DNA from: Microbacterium sp. CSI-V
Lineage (GTDB): Bacteria; Actinomycetota; Actinomycetes; Actinomycetales; Microbacteriaceae
Assembly (NCBI RefSeq): GCF_001984105.1
Contig: NZ_MTQM01000009.1
Span: forward strand, 868,001-932,000
Reading direction: 5' to 3'
Length of the DNA stretch: 64,000 nt
This document shows, piece after piece, positions 19,403 to 28,117 of this stretch. The notes beneath the pieces are model-generated. The model saw only the letters and a list, made by a program, of their open reading frames with translations, searched no databases and was not told the DNA's origin. The translations under genes and the position numbers were made by a program. Numbering within the stretch: position 1 is the stretch's first letter; each line of letters begins with the position of its first letter.

Positions 19403-20739
19403 GACGGGTTCTCCTCGGAGGGTGGGGCGGTTCGTTTGGTGAGGGCGCGCTCGGCGAGGCGCCACTCGAGATCGACGGGGGGCTTCCCCTTGGGGGGACG
19501 GACCTTGCGCGCGGCACGCGTCGTGGGCGGGGTGTCCGAGCCCCCGCTGATGCGCTGCAGGTCACGCGCCGACGCGACGGCCGCGGCGCGGCGCTGGCGA
19601 TCGGAGAGCTGCCCGGGTCCGCGGCCGCCGATCAGGCGGGCGATGATGAACAGGGTCAGCACGAGCAGGACGAGGGTGGCGGCCGCGCCGAAGCCGCGCG
19701 CGATCATGTTCGGTTCGGGCGACTTGACGAAGTCGAACACCTGCAGCGGCAGCGAGATCATCGGACCCGAGAAGGGGTTCAGGTTCATCTCGGCCGTCAC
19801 ACCGGAGGTCAGCAGCACGGGCGAGGTCTCCCCGATCCCGCGGGCCGTGCCGAGGATCACGGCGGTCACCAGGCCCGAGCGCGAAGTCGGCAGGACGACG
19901 CTCCACACGGTCTTCCACCGGCTCGTCCCCAACGCGTACGAGGCCTCGCGCAGGTTGTTCGGCACGAGCCTCAGGACGACGTCGGAGGCCCGGATGATGA
20001 TGGGCAGCATCATCACGCTGATGGCCAGGGATGCCGCGAATCCGGAGCGCTGATTGGTGATGAGGGTCACCACGGCGGCGTAGACGAAGAGGCCCGCCAC
20101 GATCGAGGGCAGCGCCGTCATGGCATCCGAGATCGTCCGGACGAACCGGGCGAACGGGCCGCCGATCTCGTTGAGGAAGACCGCGGTGGTCACCCCGAGC
20201 GGGATCGTGATGATCAGCGCGATGCTGATCTGGATGAGGGTTCCCACGATCGCGTGGGCGATGCCGCCCATCGTGAGGGGGTCGAGGGGTCCCGCCAGCT
20301 TCATCGTCTCGGTGAAGAAGTTGAAGTGGACCAGCGCCGAGGACCCGCGCACGAGCGTGAAGAAGACGACGAACGCGAGAGCACCGAGGAGGACCACGCC
20401 CGCCGAGTAGAACAGCGCCGTCATGATGCGTTCGCTGATCGCCAACCGGTCCGCGCGCATCGCCGTCATGACGGCGTAGATGCCGAGAAACCCGATGAAC
20501 GACAGCACGATCCACCCGACGACACCCGTCATCGGCGTGAGCCAGCCGAACATGAGGCTGGACAGCGCGATGCCCGCCGCCGCACTGCCGATCAGATCGA
20601 ACCGGTCGCCGAACGGCACCGTCCGCACGTCGCGCCGTTCGCCGACGGTCCCGAGCCTGACCGGGATGGAGGTCCGGGAGCGGCTCGACTCGTCGTCGTC
20701 GGGCGTGGACGGCGGCGCTTCGGTGGTGAGGATGGCCAT
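19399..20739 (-). CDS. pstA: Phosphate ABC transporter permease PstA
   Basis: Inner-membrane permease that pairs with PstC. 446 residues, against about 280-300 for ordinary PstA: about 85 extra residues in front, including two hydrophobic segments, and a C-terminal basic tail of about 70 residues. The core carries LALSI/ISVMMLPIIIRASDVVLR and the EAA-like loop REASYALGTSRWKTVWSVVLPTS-type segment, then GIGETSPVLLTSG, all standard for PstA. ATG 20739 shares one base with the pstC stop (TGATG), so the two permeases are translationally coupled. Its own stop overlaps the pstS start. Partner ATPase PstB is encoded 10 kb downstream. Confidence 0.94.
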   Translation of the reverse strand: MAILTTEAPPSTPDDDESSRSRTSIPVRLGTVGERRDVRTVPFGDRFDLIGSAAAGIALSSLMFGWLTPMTGVVGWIVLSFIGFLGIYAVMTAMRADRLAISERIMTALFYSAGVVLLGALAFVVFFTLVRGSSALVHFNFFTETMKLAGPLDPLTMGGIAHAIVGTLIQISIALIITIPLGVTTAVFLNEIGGPFARFVRTISDAMTALPSIVAGLFVYAAVVTLITNQRSGFAASLAISVMMLPIIIRASDVVLRLVPNNLREASYALGTSRWKTVWSVVLPTSRSGLVTAVILGTARGIGETSPVLLTSGVTAEMNLNPFSGPMISLPLQVFDFVKSPEPNMIARGFGAAATLVLLVLTLFIIARLIGGRGPGQLSDRQRRAAAVASARDLQRISGGSDTPPTTRAARKVRPPKGKPPVDLEWRLAERALTKRTAPPSEENPS

Positions 20740-21758
20740 CAGTTGCTCTCCGCTCCGGACCGGCTCCGCGCGACGATGGTGGATGCCGTGAAGTTGACGA
20801 TGAGCGTGATGATGAACAGCACGAGACCCGCGGCCATGAGCGCCGAGAGGCCGAACTGGCTCGCCTCGCCGTAGCGGAGCGCGATGAGCGCGGACACCGA
20901 GTTCGTGCCGGTCTTCAGCACCTGCGGGTTGATCGTGAAGATCGGCGAGATGATCATCACGACGGCGATGGTCTCGCCCAGGGCGCGGCCGAGGCCGAGC
21001 ATCGTGCCGCCGATGATGCCGCCGCGGCCGAACGGCAGCACGACGGAGGTGATCATGCCCCACCGCGTGGAACCGAGCGCGAGCGCGCCTTCGCGCTCGC
21101 CGAGCGGAGCCTGCGAGAACGCCTCGCGCATGACCGAGGTCTGCGTCGGTACGACCATGAGCGCCACCACGATGCCGGCGATGAAGGCCGAGGACGTGAA
21201 GGCGCCGGCCTCGGTCAGACGCGCCCCCGACGGGTCGGTGACCGCGAAGATCGGGATCCAGGCGAAGTAGGTGGAGATCCACTGCGCGACCGGGATCACG
21301 CCCGACTGCAGGAAGAACACGCCCCACAGGCCGAACACGACGCTGGGGACCGCGGCCATGAGGTCGACCATCGTGATGAGGAGCGACCGGGCCCGCACCG
21401 GCACGATCTCGCTGATGAGGAGGGCCGTCCCCATCGCGAGCGGAACGGAGACCGCCATCGCGATGAGCGCGATCGTGACCGTTCCGAACAGCACCGCCGC
21501 AACGCCGAAGCTGCCGGTCTCGGGCGACCACTCCTGCGTGGTGAGGAACGAGGGACCCGCGACGCTGAGCGCGTCACCCGCGCGGATGCTGAGGAAGATG
21601 CCGACCGCGAGCATTATCGCCACGGTGATCGATCCCGCGGAGTAGGCGGCCCCGCGGAAGACCCGGTCCGCCTGCACCGGACGGCTCTTCAGCGAGCGGC
21701 GGACCGGAGCCTGCTGCTCGGATCGGGGAGGGAGAACCTCCGTGGTGGTGTCCGTCAT
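20739..21758 (-). CDS. pstC: Phosphate ABC transporter permease PstC
   Basis: 339 residues, the usual size. The start ATG 21758 (MTDTTTEVLPP) has GGAG five bases upstream; the frame extends to 21800 but lacks an RBS there. Six hydrophobic segments; motifs include AAVPSVVFGLWGVFFL, the cytoplasmic loop REAFSQAPLGEREGALALGSTRWG and GRALGETIAVVMIIS, which define PstC. It is the first gene after a 250-base gap containing candidate PHO boxes and a -10-like hexamer, so it probably heads the pstCAS transcript, with possible read-through from the kinase gene upstream. Confidence 0.95.
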   Translation of the reverse strand: MTDTTTEVLPPRSEQQAPVRRSLKSRPVQADRVFRGAAYSAGSITVAIMLAVGIFLSIRAGDALSVAGPSFLTTQEWSPETGSFGVAAVLFGTVTIALIAMAVSVPLAMGTALLISEIVPVRARSLLITMVDLMAAVPSVVFGLWGVFFLQSGVIPVAQWISTYFAWIPIFAVTDPSGARLTEAGAFTSSAFIAGIVVALMVVPTQTSVMREAFSQAPLGEREGALALGSTRWGMITSVVLPFGRGGIIGGTMLGLGRALGETIAVVMIISPIFTINPQVLKTGTNSVSALIALRYGEASQFGLSALMAAGLVLFIITLIVNFTASTIVARSRSGAESN

Positions 21759-21908
21759 GCGCTCTCCGTCGGTCGCGTCGGGCAGGTCGTGCAGAGGCAC
21801 CGCAACGGTGTCCCGCGGGGCGGGTCCGGCCTCGCGGCGGTGTCCGGACGACCGGCGACGCGAGGCGCCCGTTGTCCCTCGTACCGGCTCGGGACGCCGG
21901 CACTGGCG

Positions 21909-21974
21909 ACGCTAGATCCGGGTCGTGAACGCCGCCGGGAGCGACCGCCCACGCCGCCTGGCCGGGAGGTGAAC
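21909..21974 (-). promoter_or_regulatory. Candidate pstC promoter with PHO-box-like elements
   Basis: Minus strand: GTTCACCTCCC (21974-21964) and GTTCACGACCC (21930-21920), matching the actinobacterial PHO-box half unit and lying exactly 44 bp (4 x 11) apart, followed by a -10-like TAGCGT (21914-21909). The nearer unit covers the -35/spacer region, as in known PhoP-activated promoters. The three units between them do not match, so the site is probable rather than certain. Confidence 0.5.
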
Positions 21975-22008
21975 GAGGGATGCCGAGCCCCGACCGGCCG
22001 GAGACGGC

Positions 22009-23652
22009 TCACGGCGCGCCCGGACTCGGGGTGGGCGTGGCCGTCGGCGTCGGGCCCGCCGTGGTCGTCGGGGTCGGGGTGGGCGTGGGCACCGCGGCGC
22101 GGCCGCTGGACACGAGCAGGCGGATCGTGGACCCGACCTGCGCCGACGCACCGGGGGCCGGCGTCGAGCCGATGACGGTCCCCGCGGGGCGGTCCGAGAC
22201 GGTCGCGACCTCCTCGGGGACGAACCCCGCCGCGCGCACCGCGGCATCGGCGTCGCCGGTCGCCCACCCGTCGATCGGGGGGACGGTGTTCGTCCCGGAT
22301 GCCACGACCAAGCGCACCGTCGAGCCGCGGGGCACGGTCGTGCCGGCGGCGGGATCCGACGAGAGCACCGATCCCGCGGCGAGCGCCGAGTTCTGCGAGA
22401 TCACGGGGCCGGCGACGAGCCCCGCGGCCTCGATGGCGGCGAGCGTGTCCTGCAGCGAGCCGAGGTCGGGGACGACCGCGACCTCCGCGGTCGGCGTCGC
22501 GCTCGGGCTGGGATCGGCTCCCGGATCACTGCTGGGCACGGGGGTCGCCGCCGCGGTGGGGGCGGCCCCCGGCTCGGGCCGACCGGCGGAGGCCATGAGC
22601 GGCACGGCGACGGCGACGAGCGCGAGGACGGCCACGATGACGATCGCGGTCACCCAGCCGGGACCCGAGTCCCGGAACCGTCCGGGGGCACCCGCCGGTT
22701 CCGGAGCGGGGTCTTCCACGACCGTCGCGGTGACCCTCGGCGTGGGACGCAGGACCCGCGTCGCCGCGACCGGCGCCGGGGCGGGGGCCGTGGCCTGCAG
22801 CGCCGCGCGCATCTCGGCGGCGTCGGCGAAGCGATCCGCCGGGTCCTTGAGCAGCGCCCGCACGAGCACGCGGTCGAGCGCGGGCGACACCCCGCGGGCC
22901 CGCACCGAAGCCACCGGGGGTGGGGCGTGCAGTTGCGCCCGGACCACGGCATCCCGGTCTCCGCCTTCGAAGGGGGCTCGGCCGGTGAGCGCGAAGTACA
23001 GCAGCCCGCCGACCTGGTAGAGGTCGCCGGCGACCCCCACCGGCTCACCGCGCAGCTGTTCCGGCGAGGCGTACTGCGCGTTGCCGACGACGCCCGCCGT
23101 GGCCGAGGCGGTGCTGCGCAGCACGTCGTCGCCGCGGGTCGTCCGGCCCGCGGCATCCGCCAGCCCGAAGTCGAGCAGTGTCGCACGTGCCGGCGTCGTC
23201 CCCTCGAAGCGGACGAGGACGTTCGCGGGAGACACGTCGCGGTGGACGAGTCCGCCCGCGTGCGCGGCCTCGAGGGCTCCGAGGATCATGTCGCCGATAC
23301 GCCGCGTCGCCGCGGCGCCGAGGGGACCGTGGGCGAGGACGTGCTCGGCGAGGGTTGCACCCTCGAGCAGTTCCTGGGCGATCCAGGCGATCGTGACGTC
23401 GCCGTCCTGGAACGTCCCCATGTCGACGACCTCGACGATGCCGGGGTGCGCGACCGCGGCCGTGCGCCGGGCTTCGTCCAGGAACGCCGCGCGCACCGCC
23501 TCGCTCTCGGAGAGATGCGGATGGAGCATCTTGATCGCCACGGGGCGATCCAGGACCGTGTCGGTCGCCGAGAACACGGATGCCGTCCCCCCGGAGCCCA
23601 GCAGTCCCTCGAGGCGGAACCGACCGGCGATGAGTCCGGATGCCGTGGTCAC
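22009..23652 (-). CDS. Membrane Ser/Thr protein kinase with two PASTA domains
   Basis: 547 residues from GTG 23652, overlapping the previous stop as GTGA. Hanks-type kinase domain (about 8-275): Gly loop LGSGGTASVF, Lys41 in VAIKML, Glu60, catalytic HRD (D139) in HRDVSPANV, DFG (161-163), and YASPEQLRG. Then a proline/alanine linker, a membrane segment (about 345-367), and two PASTA repeats (VVPDLGSLQDTLAAIEAAGL; TVPPIDGWATGDADAAVRAAGF) with a Thr/Pro tail outside the cell. PASTA kinases sense muropeptides or lipid II and control wall growth. Being directly upstream of pstC suggests a link between wall state and phosphate uptake, but this is inference. Confidence 0.9.
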   Translation of the reverse strand: MTTASGLIAGRFRLEGLLGSGGTASVFSATDTVLDRPVAIKMLHPHLSESEAVRAAFLDEARRTAAVAHPGIVEVVDMGTFQDGDVTIAWIAQELLEGATLAEHVLAHGPLGAAATRRIGDMILGALEAAHAGGLVHRDVSPANVLVRFEGTTPARATLLDFGLADAAGRTTRGDDVLRSTASATAGVVGNAQYASPEQLRGEPVGVAGDLYQVGGLLYFALTGRAPFEGGDRDAVVRAQLHAPPPVASVRARGVSPALDRVLVRALLKDPADRFADAAEMRAALQATAPAPAPVAATRVLRPTPRVTATVVEDPAPEPAGAPGRFRDSGPGWVTAIVIVAVLALVAVAVPLMASAGRPEPGAAPTAAATPVPSSDPGADPSPSATPTAEVAVVPDLGSLQDTLAAIEAAGLVAGPVISQNSALAAGSVLSSDPAAGTTVPRGSTVRLVVASGTNTVPPIDGWATGDADAAVRAAGFVPEEVATVSDRPAGTVIGSTPAPGASAQVGSTIRLLVSSGRAAVPTPTPTPTTTAGPTPTATPTPSPGAP

Positions 23653-24185
23653 GGAGCGTTCATGCCGACCCGGGCGCGGCGTCCCGACGCGGTACCGATG
23701 CTCACGCCCTGCGCGACGGTCGCGGTGGCGAGAGCCGTGCTGGCGGCGCGGCCCGCGGCGGCGGCCTCGCTCGCCGATTCGTACCAGCGCGCGGCGGTGA
23801 GGACCGGCCGGTCGCCCCGGCGGATGACCCACCCGTGCGTGGTCGACTGCGGGCCACGGACGGCGGTGACGGTCATCTCGTCGACGCGGGACTGCTCGGC
23901 GACGACCGCGTCGAATGCGGCCCGGGGGGAGACGAAGATGCGGGCGCAGCGCGCGAGCTCGCGGTTGTTGGTCGCGAGCAGACGCCAGACGCCGAACACC
24001 CCGAGCGGGGTGAGGGCTCCGTCGGGGGTGGTCTCGCTGAGGCTGCCGGCGGTGATCGACCACTCCGGGAGCAGATGCGAGCGGAACAGCAGCCACGCTG
24101 CCAGGCGGGGGTCGTGGATCGAACGGAACGTGTCGAACACGATCCGTGCGCGCCGCGTCGCGCGATCGGAGAGCGTCTCGCTCAC
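23649..24185 (-). CDS. Conserved protein of unknown function preceding the PASTA kinase
   Basis: 178 residues from GTG 24185, chosen because AGGGG lies five bases before it; a GTG at 24191 is also possible. Soluble, no signal or membrane segment. N-terminal half with SHLLPEWSITAGSLSETTPDG and GVFGVWRLLATNNRELARCARIF; C-terminal half with GWVIRRGDRPVLTAARWYESASEAAAAGRAAS, which recalls the short YegP/DUF1508 beta-hairpin motif that comments on surface exposure, but the match is weak. It is translationally coupled to the kinase (GTGA overlap), so the two probably work together, perhaps as substrate or regulator. Confidence 0.6.
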   Translation of the reverse strand: MSETLSDRATRRARIVFDTFRSIHDPRLAAWLLFRSHLLPEWSITAGSLSETTPDGALTPLGVFGVWRLLATNNRELARCARIFVSPRAAFDAVVAEQSRVDEMTVTAVRGPQSTTHGWVIRRGDRPVLTAARWYESASEAAAAGRAASTALATATVAQGVSIGTASGRRARVGMNAP

Positions 24186-24284
24186 GGGCACCCCTGTCTG
24201 ACGGCCGCAGAGCTCGTGGGTCGGGCACCCGTGCTGCAGTCCGTAGGCAAGAAAATGGCCGCGCCCGGTTTCCGTAGGTCCATC

Positions 24285-24306
24285 GGGGGATGAACAGGCG
24301 GTACAC
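24285..24306 (-). promoter_or_regulatory. Weak PHO-box-like repeat upstream of the kinase operon
   Basis: Minus strand GTGTACCGCCT then GTTCATCCCCC, two adjacent 11-nt units (7-mer cores match GTTCACC at 5 and 6 of 7). It lies about 100 bases before the start of the gene at 23649-24185. A repeated TCCGTAGG (24240-24247 and 24271-24278) lies in between. Candidate only. Confidence 0.3.
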
Positions 24307-24400
24307 GGGGGTTCAACGCTCGGAGATCACCCGCACGTCGGAGATTTCTCACCCGCTGCGGGCGGGACGTCGGGCCGCGTCGGGCGTCAAGGCGCGCGAG

Positions 24401-24460
24401 GACGCGTCAGTGGGCGCGGCGACGCGTCAATGGGTGCGGCGACGCGTCACAGGGTGCGGC
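24401..24460. repeat. Three 20-bp tandem repeats spanning the recR stop codon
   Basis: Units 24401-24420, 24421-24440 and 24441-24460 differ at only a few positions; each opens with the palindrome GACGCGTC. The third unit covers the last recR codons and its stop (24449-24447); the other two lie downstream and repeat the TGA, as if the 3' end had been duplicated twice. Confidence 0.85.
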
Positions 24461-25040
24461 GCCCCTCGAAGGCGCGGCCGAGGGTGACTTCGTCGGCGTA
24501 CTCGAGGTCGCCGCCGACGGGAAGACCGGATGCCAGGCGCGTGACACGGATCTCGAGCGTGTGCAGCAGCCGGCTGAGGTAGGTCGCCGTGGCTTCGCCT
24601 TCGAGGTTGGGGTTGGTCGCGAGGATCACTTCCTGCACCGAGCCGTCGGCGAGCCGCTGCATGAGCTGCGTGATGCGCAGGTCGTCGGGACCGATGCCCG
24701 CGATGGGGCTGATGGCGCCGCCGAGGACGTGGTACAGCCCGCGGAACTCGCGCGTGCGCTCGATCGCGGCCACGTCCTTGGCGTCTTCGACGACGCAGAT
24801 GAGCGCCGGATTGCGGCGCGGATCGCGGCAGATCGAGCAGCGGTCCTGCTCGGAGACGTTGCCGCAGATCTCGCAGAAGCGCACCTTCTCGCGCACTTCC
24901 CCGAGGAGTTGCGACAGGCGGGAGACGTCGAAACTCGGCGACTGCAGGATGTGGAACGCGATGCGCTGAGCGGATTTCGGGCCGATGCCGGGCAGTCGAC
25001 CGAATTCGTCGATGAGGTCCTGAACGATGCCGTCGTACAT
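24447..25040 (-). CDS. recR: Recombination protein RecR
   Basis: Acts with RecF and RecO in loading RecA at single-strand gaps. 197 residues, the usual length. Helix-hairpin-helix at the start ([17 protein letters not shown]), C4 zinc site [16 protein letters not shown] (about 57-72), and a Toprim domain ([32 protein letters not shown]). The start ATG shares its first base with the dnaX stop (TGATG), giving the common bacterial dnaX-recR pair. The 3' end lies inside the 20-bp tandem repeat. Confidence 0.97.
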   Translation of the reverse strand: MYDGIVQDLIDEFGRLPGIGPKSAQRIAFHILQSPSFDVSRLSQLLGEVREKVRFCEICGNVSEQDRCSICRDPRRNPALICVVEDAKDVAAIERTREFRGLYHVLGGAISPIAGIGPDDLRITQLMQRLADGSVQEVILATNPNLEGEATATYLSRLLHTLEIRVTRLASGLPVGGDLEYADEVTLGRAFEGRRTL

Positions 25041-27874
25041 CAGTTGAACCTCGTCGGGGGCTCGTAGGGTTCGTCGCGGACGTAGTTCGCGCCGAGCATC
25101 TGGCGGACCACGGCCTCGCCGTAGCGCTGCACTCCCCCTCGCAGCGGCGCCATGCGCGGCACGATCACCGGCGGGACGGGGAGGTCGATCGCGTCGTCGA
25201 GCGGGGGGATGACGTCGTCGTCGTCGACCTCCTCGGGCGCGGGCACCGAGCGGGCGACATCGGACGAGGGAAGCACGGCGCCCTCGAAGGGCGGCGGAGC
25301 GATGCGCGGGGCCGGCCGGACAGCGGCCTCCTCGGGCTCTTCGTCGACCGCGAGGGCGGTTCCGGCGGTGGATGCCGAGGCGGTCGCCGTCCCCGCCGCG
25401 GAGGGCGCCGGCGCGGCGGCCCGCGACGCGGGCGCGGGCGACGGGGACGACGCCGCGCGGGCGGCGGCGGGTGCGGATGCGCGGGGCGGCGCCGGCGAAG
25501 CGGGTGCGGCGACGGGCGCCGAGCCCGCGGGCGCGCCGGGGATGGGGGCGACGGCCCAGTCGGTGACGGCGGCCGACGCGTACGACGCCGACGAGCGTTG
25601 CGGCGCGGCCGGAGAGGTGGCGCGCGCCTCACCGCCGGGGCCCGCGCCCGGGCCGCGCGGCGGCGCACCGTCGGAACCGCCGGAGCCGCCGTCGCCCTCG
25701 AGGCGGGCGAGGTACTTCACCCGGACGCCGAGGACCGACTGGATGGCACGGCGGAGGTCTTCGCTCGCGCCGCCGTCCGCCGTGCGGGTCTTGAACGCGG
25801 TCAGGTCGGCGCCCGTGCGGAAGCCCAGGGTGAGGACGTCGTCGTCGAAGGCGAGGACGGACGAGGTCGACACGACGAGCCAGGACGCGCGGCTGAGGGC
25901 CTCGAGCTGACCGAGCACCTCGGGCCACGCGTCGCGCACGTGCGACAGCTCGATCGGACCGAGCGGGACGACCGGCGGCGTCGGCGCCGCGTGTTCGAGG
26001 GGAGAGGAGTCGTCGGCCGCATCCGCGCCACCGCTCGCCGCCGGGTCGGCGGGGGCGGCGGTGGAGGCGGCATCGCCGTCGGGCGTCGGGGCGGTGTCGA
26101 ACGGGTGCGGAGCGGCCGGCGACGAGGCCGGTGACGCGGCGTCGGGGCGCGCCGCCGCCTCGGGCGCACGCGTCGCGGGACCCGTCGGCGCGGCGCCGGG
26201 CTCGACATCGTCGAAGGGCGGCGGGGCGTCGTCGTCGTCGAGAGGCGGCGGGACGTCGTCGTCGGACGGCGCGGTGGGCTCGGTCGTCGCGCGCGCCGGT
26301 CGGGACGCGGCGGGCCCGGCCGTGGCTGCGGACGGGCTCGCGGGACGCTCGGCCGGGGCGACGGCGGCTGCCGGATCCGCGGTCGGTGCAGGCGTCGCCG
26401 GTGCGGCGACCGGCGGTGCCGCCGCGGCCGCGGGCGCCGCCACGGGAGACGCGGCGCGACCCGGCGCAGCGACGCCCGGGCGAGGGTTCGAGCCCCCCGG
26501 CGAAGCCACGACCGGAGCCGCAACGCCGGGCGACGCCACCGCAGGAGCCGCCACGCCGGGCGACGCCACCGCAGGAGCCGCCACACCCGGCGACGCCACC
26601 GCAGGAGCCGCGACCGGAGCCGCCACACCCGGCGACGCCACCGCAGGAGCCGCGACGGCGGGGGCGGCCGCCGCGGGAGCCGGCGTGCGGACGGGAGCGG
26701 GGGCGCCGTGCTCGGCGGCGTGCGCCGAAGCGGACGCGGGCGAGACGCCCTGCGACACACCCGCGTGAGTCAGGACCCGGGCGACGAGGAGCTCCAGCTG
26801 CAGACGGGGCGAGGTGGCCCCGGTCATCTCGTCGAGGGCGGCCACCACGAGGTCGGCCGTGCGCGACAGACGGGCGACGCCGAACGCCGTGGCCTGACGG
26901 GCCATGCGCTCGAGTTCGTCGTCGGGGACACCGCGGAGGACCGCGGAAGCCCCGGCACCGGTGGCCGCGACGACGATGAGGTCGCGCAGGCGCTCGAGCA
27001 GATCGTCGACGAAGCGACGGGGATCCTGTCCGGTCTGCACGACGCGGTCGACCGCGGCGAAAGCCCCGGCGCCGTCGAGCGCCGCGAACGCGTCGACGAC
27101 CTCGTCGAGGAGCTCGGAGTGGGTGTAGCCCAGCAGCGCCACCGCGCGCTCGTAGTTCACGAGCACGTGGCCGTCGGCATCCCGATCCGAACCGGCGATG
27201 AGCTGATCGAGCAGCGAGAGCGTGTCGCGCGGCGAGCCGCCGCCGGCACGGACGACCAGCGGGAGCACGCCCGCCTCGACCGACACGCCCTCGGTCTCGC
27301 AGAGCTCTTGCACGTACTCGAGCATCGCGGCGGGCGGCACCAGGCGGAACGGGTAGTGGTGCGTGCGGGAACGGATCGTGCCGAGCACCTTCTCGGGCTC
27401 GGTCGTGGCGAAGATGAACTTGACGTGCGCGGGGGGCTCTTCGACGAGCTTCAGCAGGGCGTTGAAGCCCTGCTGCGTCACCATGTGCGCCTCGTCGAGG
27501 ATGAAGATCTTGAACCGGTCGCGCGCCGGGGCGAAGATCGCGCGTTCGCGCAGGTCGCGGGCGTCGTCGACGCCGTTGTGGCTGGCGGCGTCGATCTCGA
27601 CCACGTCGAGCGACCCTCCGCCACCGCGACCGAGTTCGACGCAGCTGTCGCACACGCCGCACGGAGTGTCGGTGGGGCCCTCCGCGCAGTTGAGGCAGCG
27701 GGCGAGGATGCGCGCGGACGTCGTCTTGCCGCAGCCGCGCGGCCCCGAGAAGAGGTAGGCGTGCCCCACCCGGTCACTGCGGAGGGCCGTCATCAGCGGC
27801 TCGGTCACCTGCGACTGCCCGATCATCTCGCCGAATGCCTGCGGGCGGTAGCGGCGGTACAGGGCTGTCGTCAC
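25040..27874 (-). CDS. dnaX: DNA polymerase III subunit gamma/tau
   Basis: Clamp-loader ATPase and organiser of the replisome. 944 residues from a GTG ([14 protein letters not shown]); the family start motif fixes the position although the GGAGG lies unusually close to it. The AAA+ module has Walker [13 protein letters not shown] (about 44-55), four cysteines of the zinc module (CLNC, CGVCDSC), Walker B/DEAH ILDEAHM and the [11 protein letters not shown] sensor. After about residue 365 comes a 500-residue Ala/Pro/Asp-rich region typical of high-GC tau, including a run of [10 protein letters not shown] units coded by a 30-bp tandem repeat. The C-terminal segment (about 660-730) is the ordered tau domain. 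Confidence 0.96.
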   Translation of the reverse strand: MTTALYRRYRPQAFGEMIGQSQVTEPLMTALRSDRVGHAYLFSGPRGCGKTTSARILARCLNCAEGPTDTPCGVCDSCVELGRGGGGSLDVVEIDAASHNGVDDARDLRERAIFAPARDRFKIFILDEAHMVTQQGFNALLKLVEEPPAHVKFIFATTEPEKVLGTIRSRTHHYPFRLVPPAAMLEYVQELCETEGVSVEAGVLPLVVRAGGGSPRDTLSLLDQLIAGSDRDADGHVLVNYERAVALLGYTHSELLDEVVDAFAALDGAGAFAAVDRVVQTGQDPRRFVDDLLERLRDLIVVAATGAGASAVLRGVPDDELERMARQATAFGVARLSRTADLVVAALDEMTGATSPRLQLELLVARVLTHAGVSQGVSPASASAHAAEHGAPAPVRTPAPAAAAPAVAAPAVASPGVAAPVAAPAVASPGVAAPAVASPGVAAPAVASPGVAAPVVASPGGSNPRPGVAAPGRAASPVAAPAAAAAPPVAAPATPAPTADPAAAVAPAERPASPSAATAGPAASRPARATTEPTAPSDDDVPPPLDDDDAPPPFDDVEPGAAPTGPATRAPEAAARPDAASPASSPAAPHPFDTAPTPDGDAASTAAPADPAASGGADAADDSSPLEHAAPTPPVVPLGPIELSHVRDAWPEVLGQLEALSRASWLVVSTSSVLAFDDDVLTLGFRTGADLTAFKTRTADGGASEDLRRAIQSVLGVRVKYLARLEGDGGSGGSDGAPPRGPGAGPGGEARATSPAAPQRSSASYASAAVTDWAVAPIPGAPAGSAPVAAPASPAPPRASAPAAARAASSPSPAPASRAAAPAPSAAGTATASASTAGTALAVDEEPEEAAVRPAPRIAPPPFEGAVLPSSDVARSVPAPEEVDDDDVIPPLDDAIDLPVPPVIVPRMAPLRGGVQRYGEAVVRQMLGANYVRDEPYEPPTRFN
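26521..26652. repeat. 30-bp tandem repeat within dnaX
   Basis: Units 26521-26550, 26551-26580, 26581-26610 and 26623-26652, with a 12-bp partial unit at 26611-26622. They code for about ten residues each ([10 protein letters not shown] type) in the tau linker; copy number could vary between strains without frameshift. Confidence 0.85.
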
Positions 27875-27971
27875 TCCTCCAGCCTACGGCGTGCCACCGA
27901 CATCGCGTCCGGCCCTCTCCCCCGCCCCGCGCGCCCCGCTCCGGCATCCGCCCGCGCCCCGCACCCCGAGC

Positions 27972-28037
27972 GGAGGAGATTCCGCGAAGGGAGGGCCGCA
28001 CCGGCCTCCGGCATCCTCCCCCCGCCGAATCTCCTCC
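27972..28037. repeat. Long inverted repeat between the GH65 gene and dnaX
   Basis: Perfect 11-bp arms GGAGGAGATTC (27972-27982) and GAATCTCCTCC (28027-28037) flank a 44-base interior whose GGGAGG and CCTCCC also pair. Its left part shares about 25 of 28 bases with the element at 47096-47123. It may terminate GH65 transcription and/or be a dispersed palindromic repeat. The rest of the 243-base gap shows no gene; a second hairpin of GC-rich arms (GGCGGCG... /CGCCGCC) lies near 28075-28105. Confidence 0.65.
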
Positions 28038-28117
28038 CCCGCCCCGGCCGCCCGCCGCCCCCGGAAACGTCGAACGCGGCGACGCCCCGAAGGGCGCCGC
28101 CGCGTTCGGACAACGGG

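Noticed and set aside
24401..24460. CRISPR array
   Set aside because: The units are 20 bp, directly adjacent and without spacers; no cas genes are present.
26061..26768. Collagen-like Ala/Gly frame on the plus strand
   Set aside because: Antisense of the dnaX Ala/Pro repeats; the repetitive look comes from the 30-bp tandem repeat.
27875..28117. SRP RNA gene next to dnaX
   Set aside because: Some bacteria carry ffs there, but this gap lacks the GGAA tetraloop motif; the motif is at 40578-40670.
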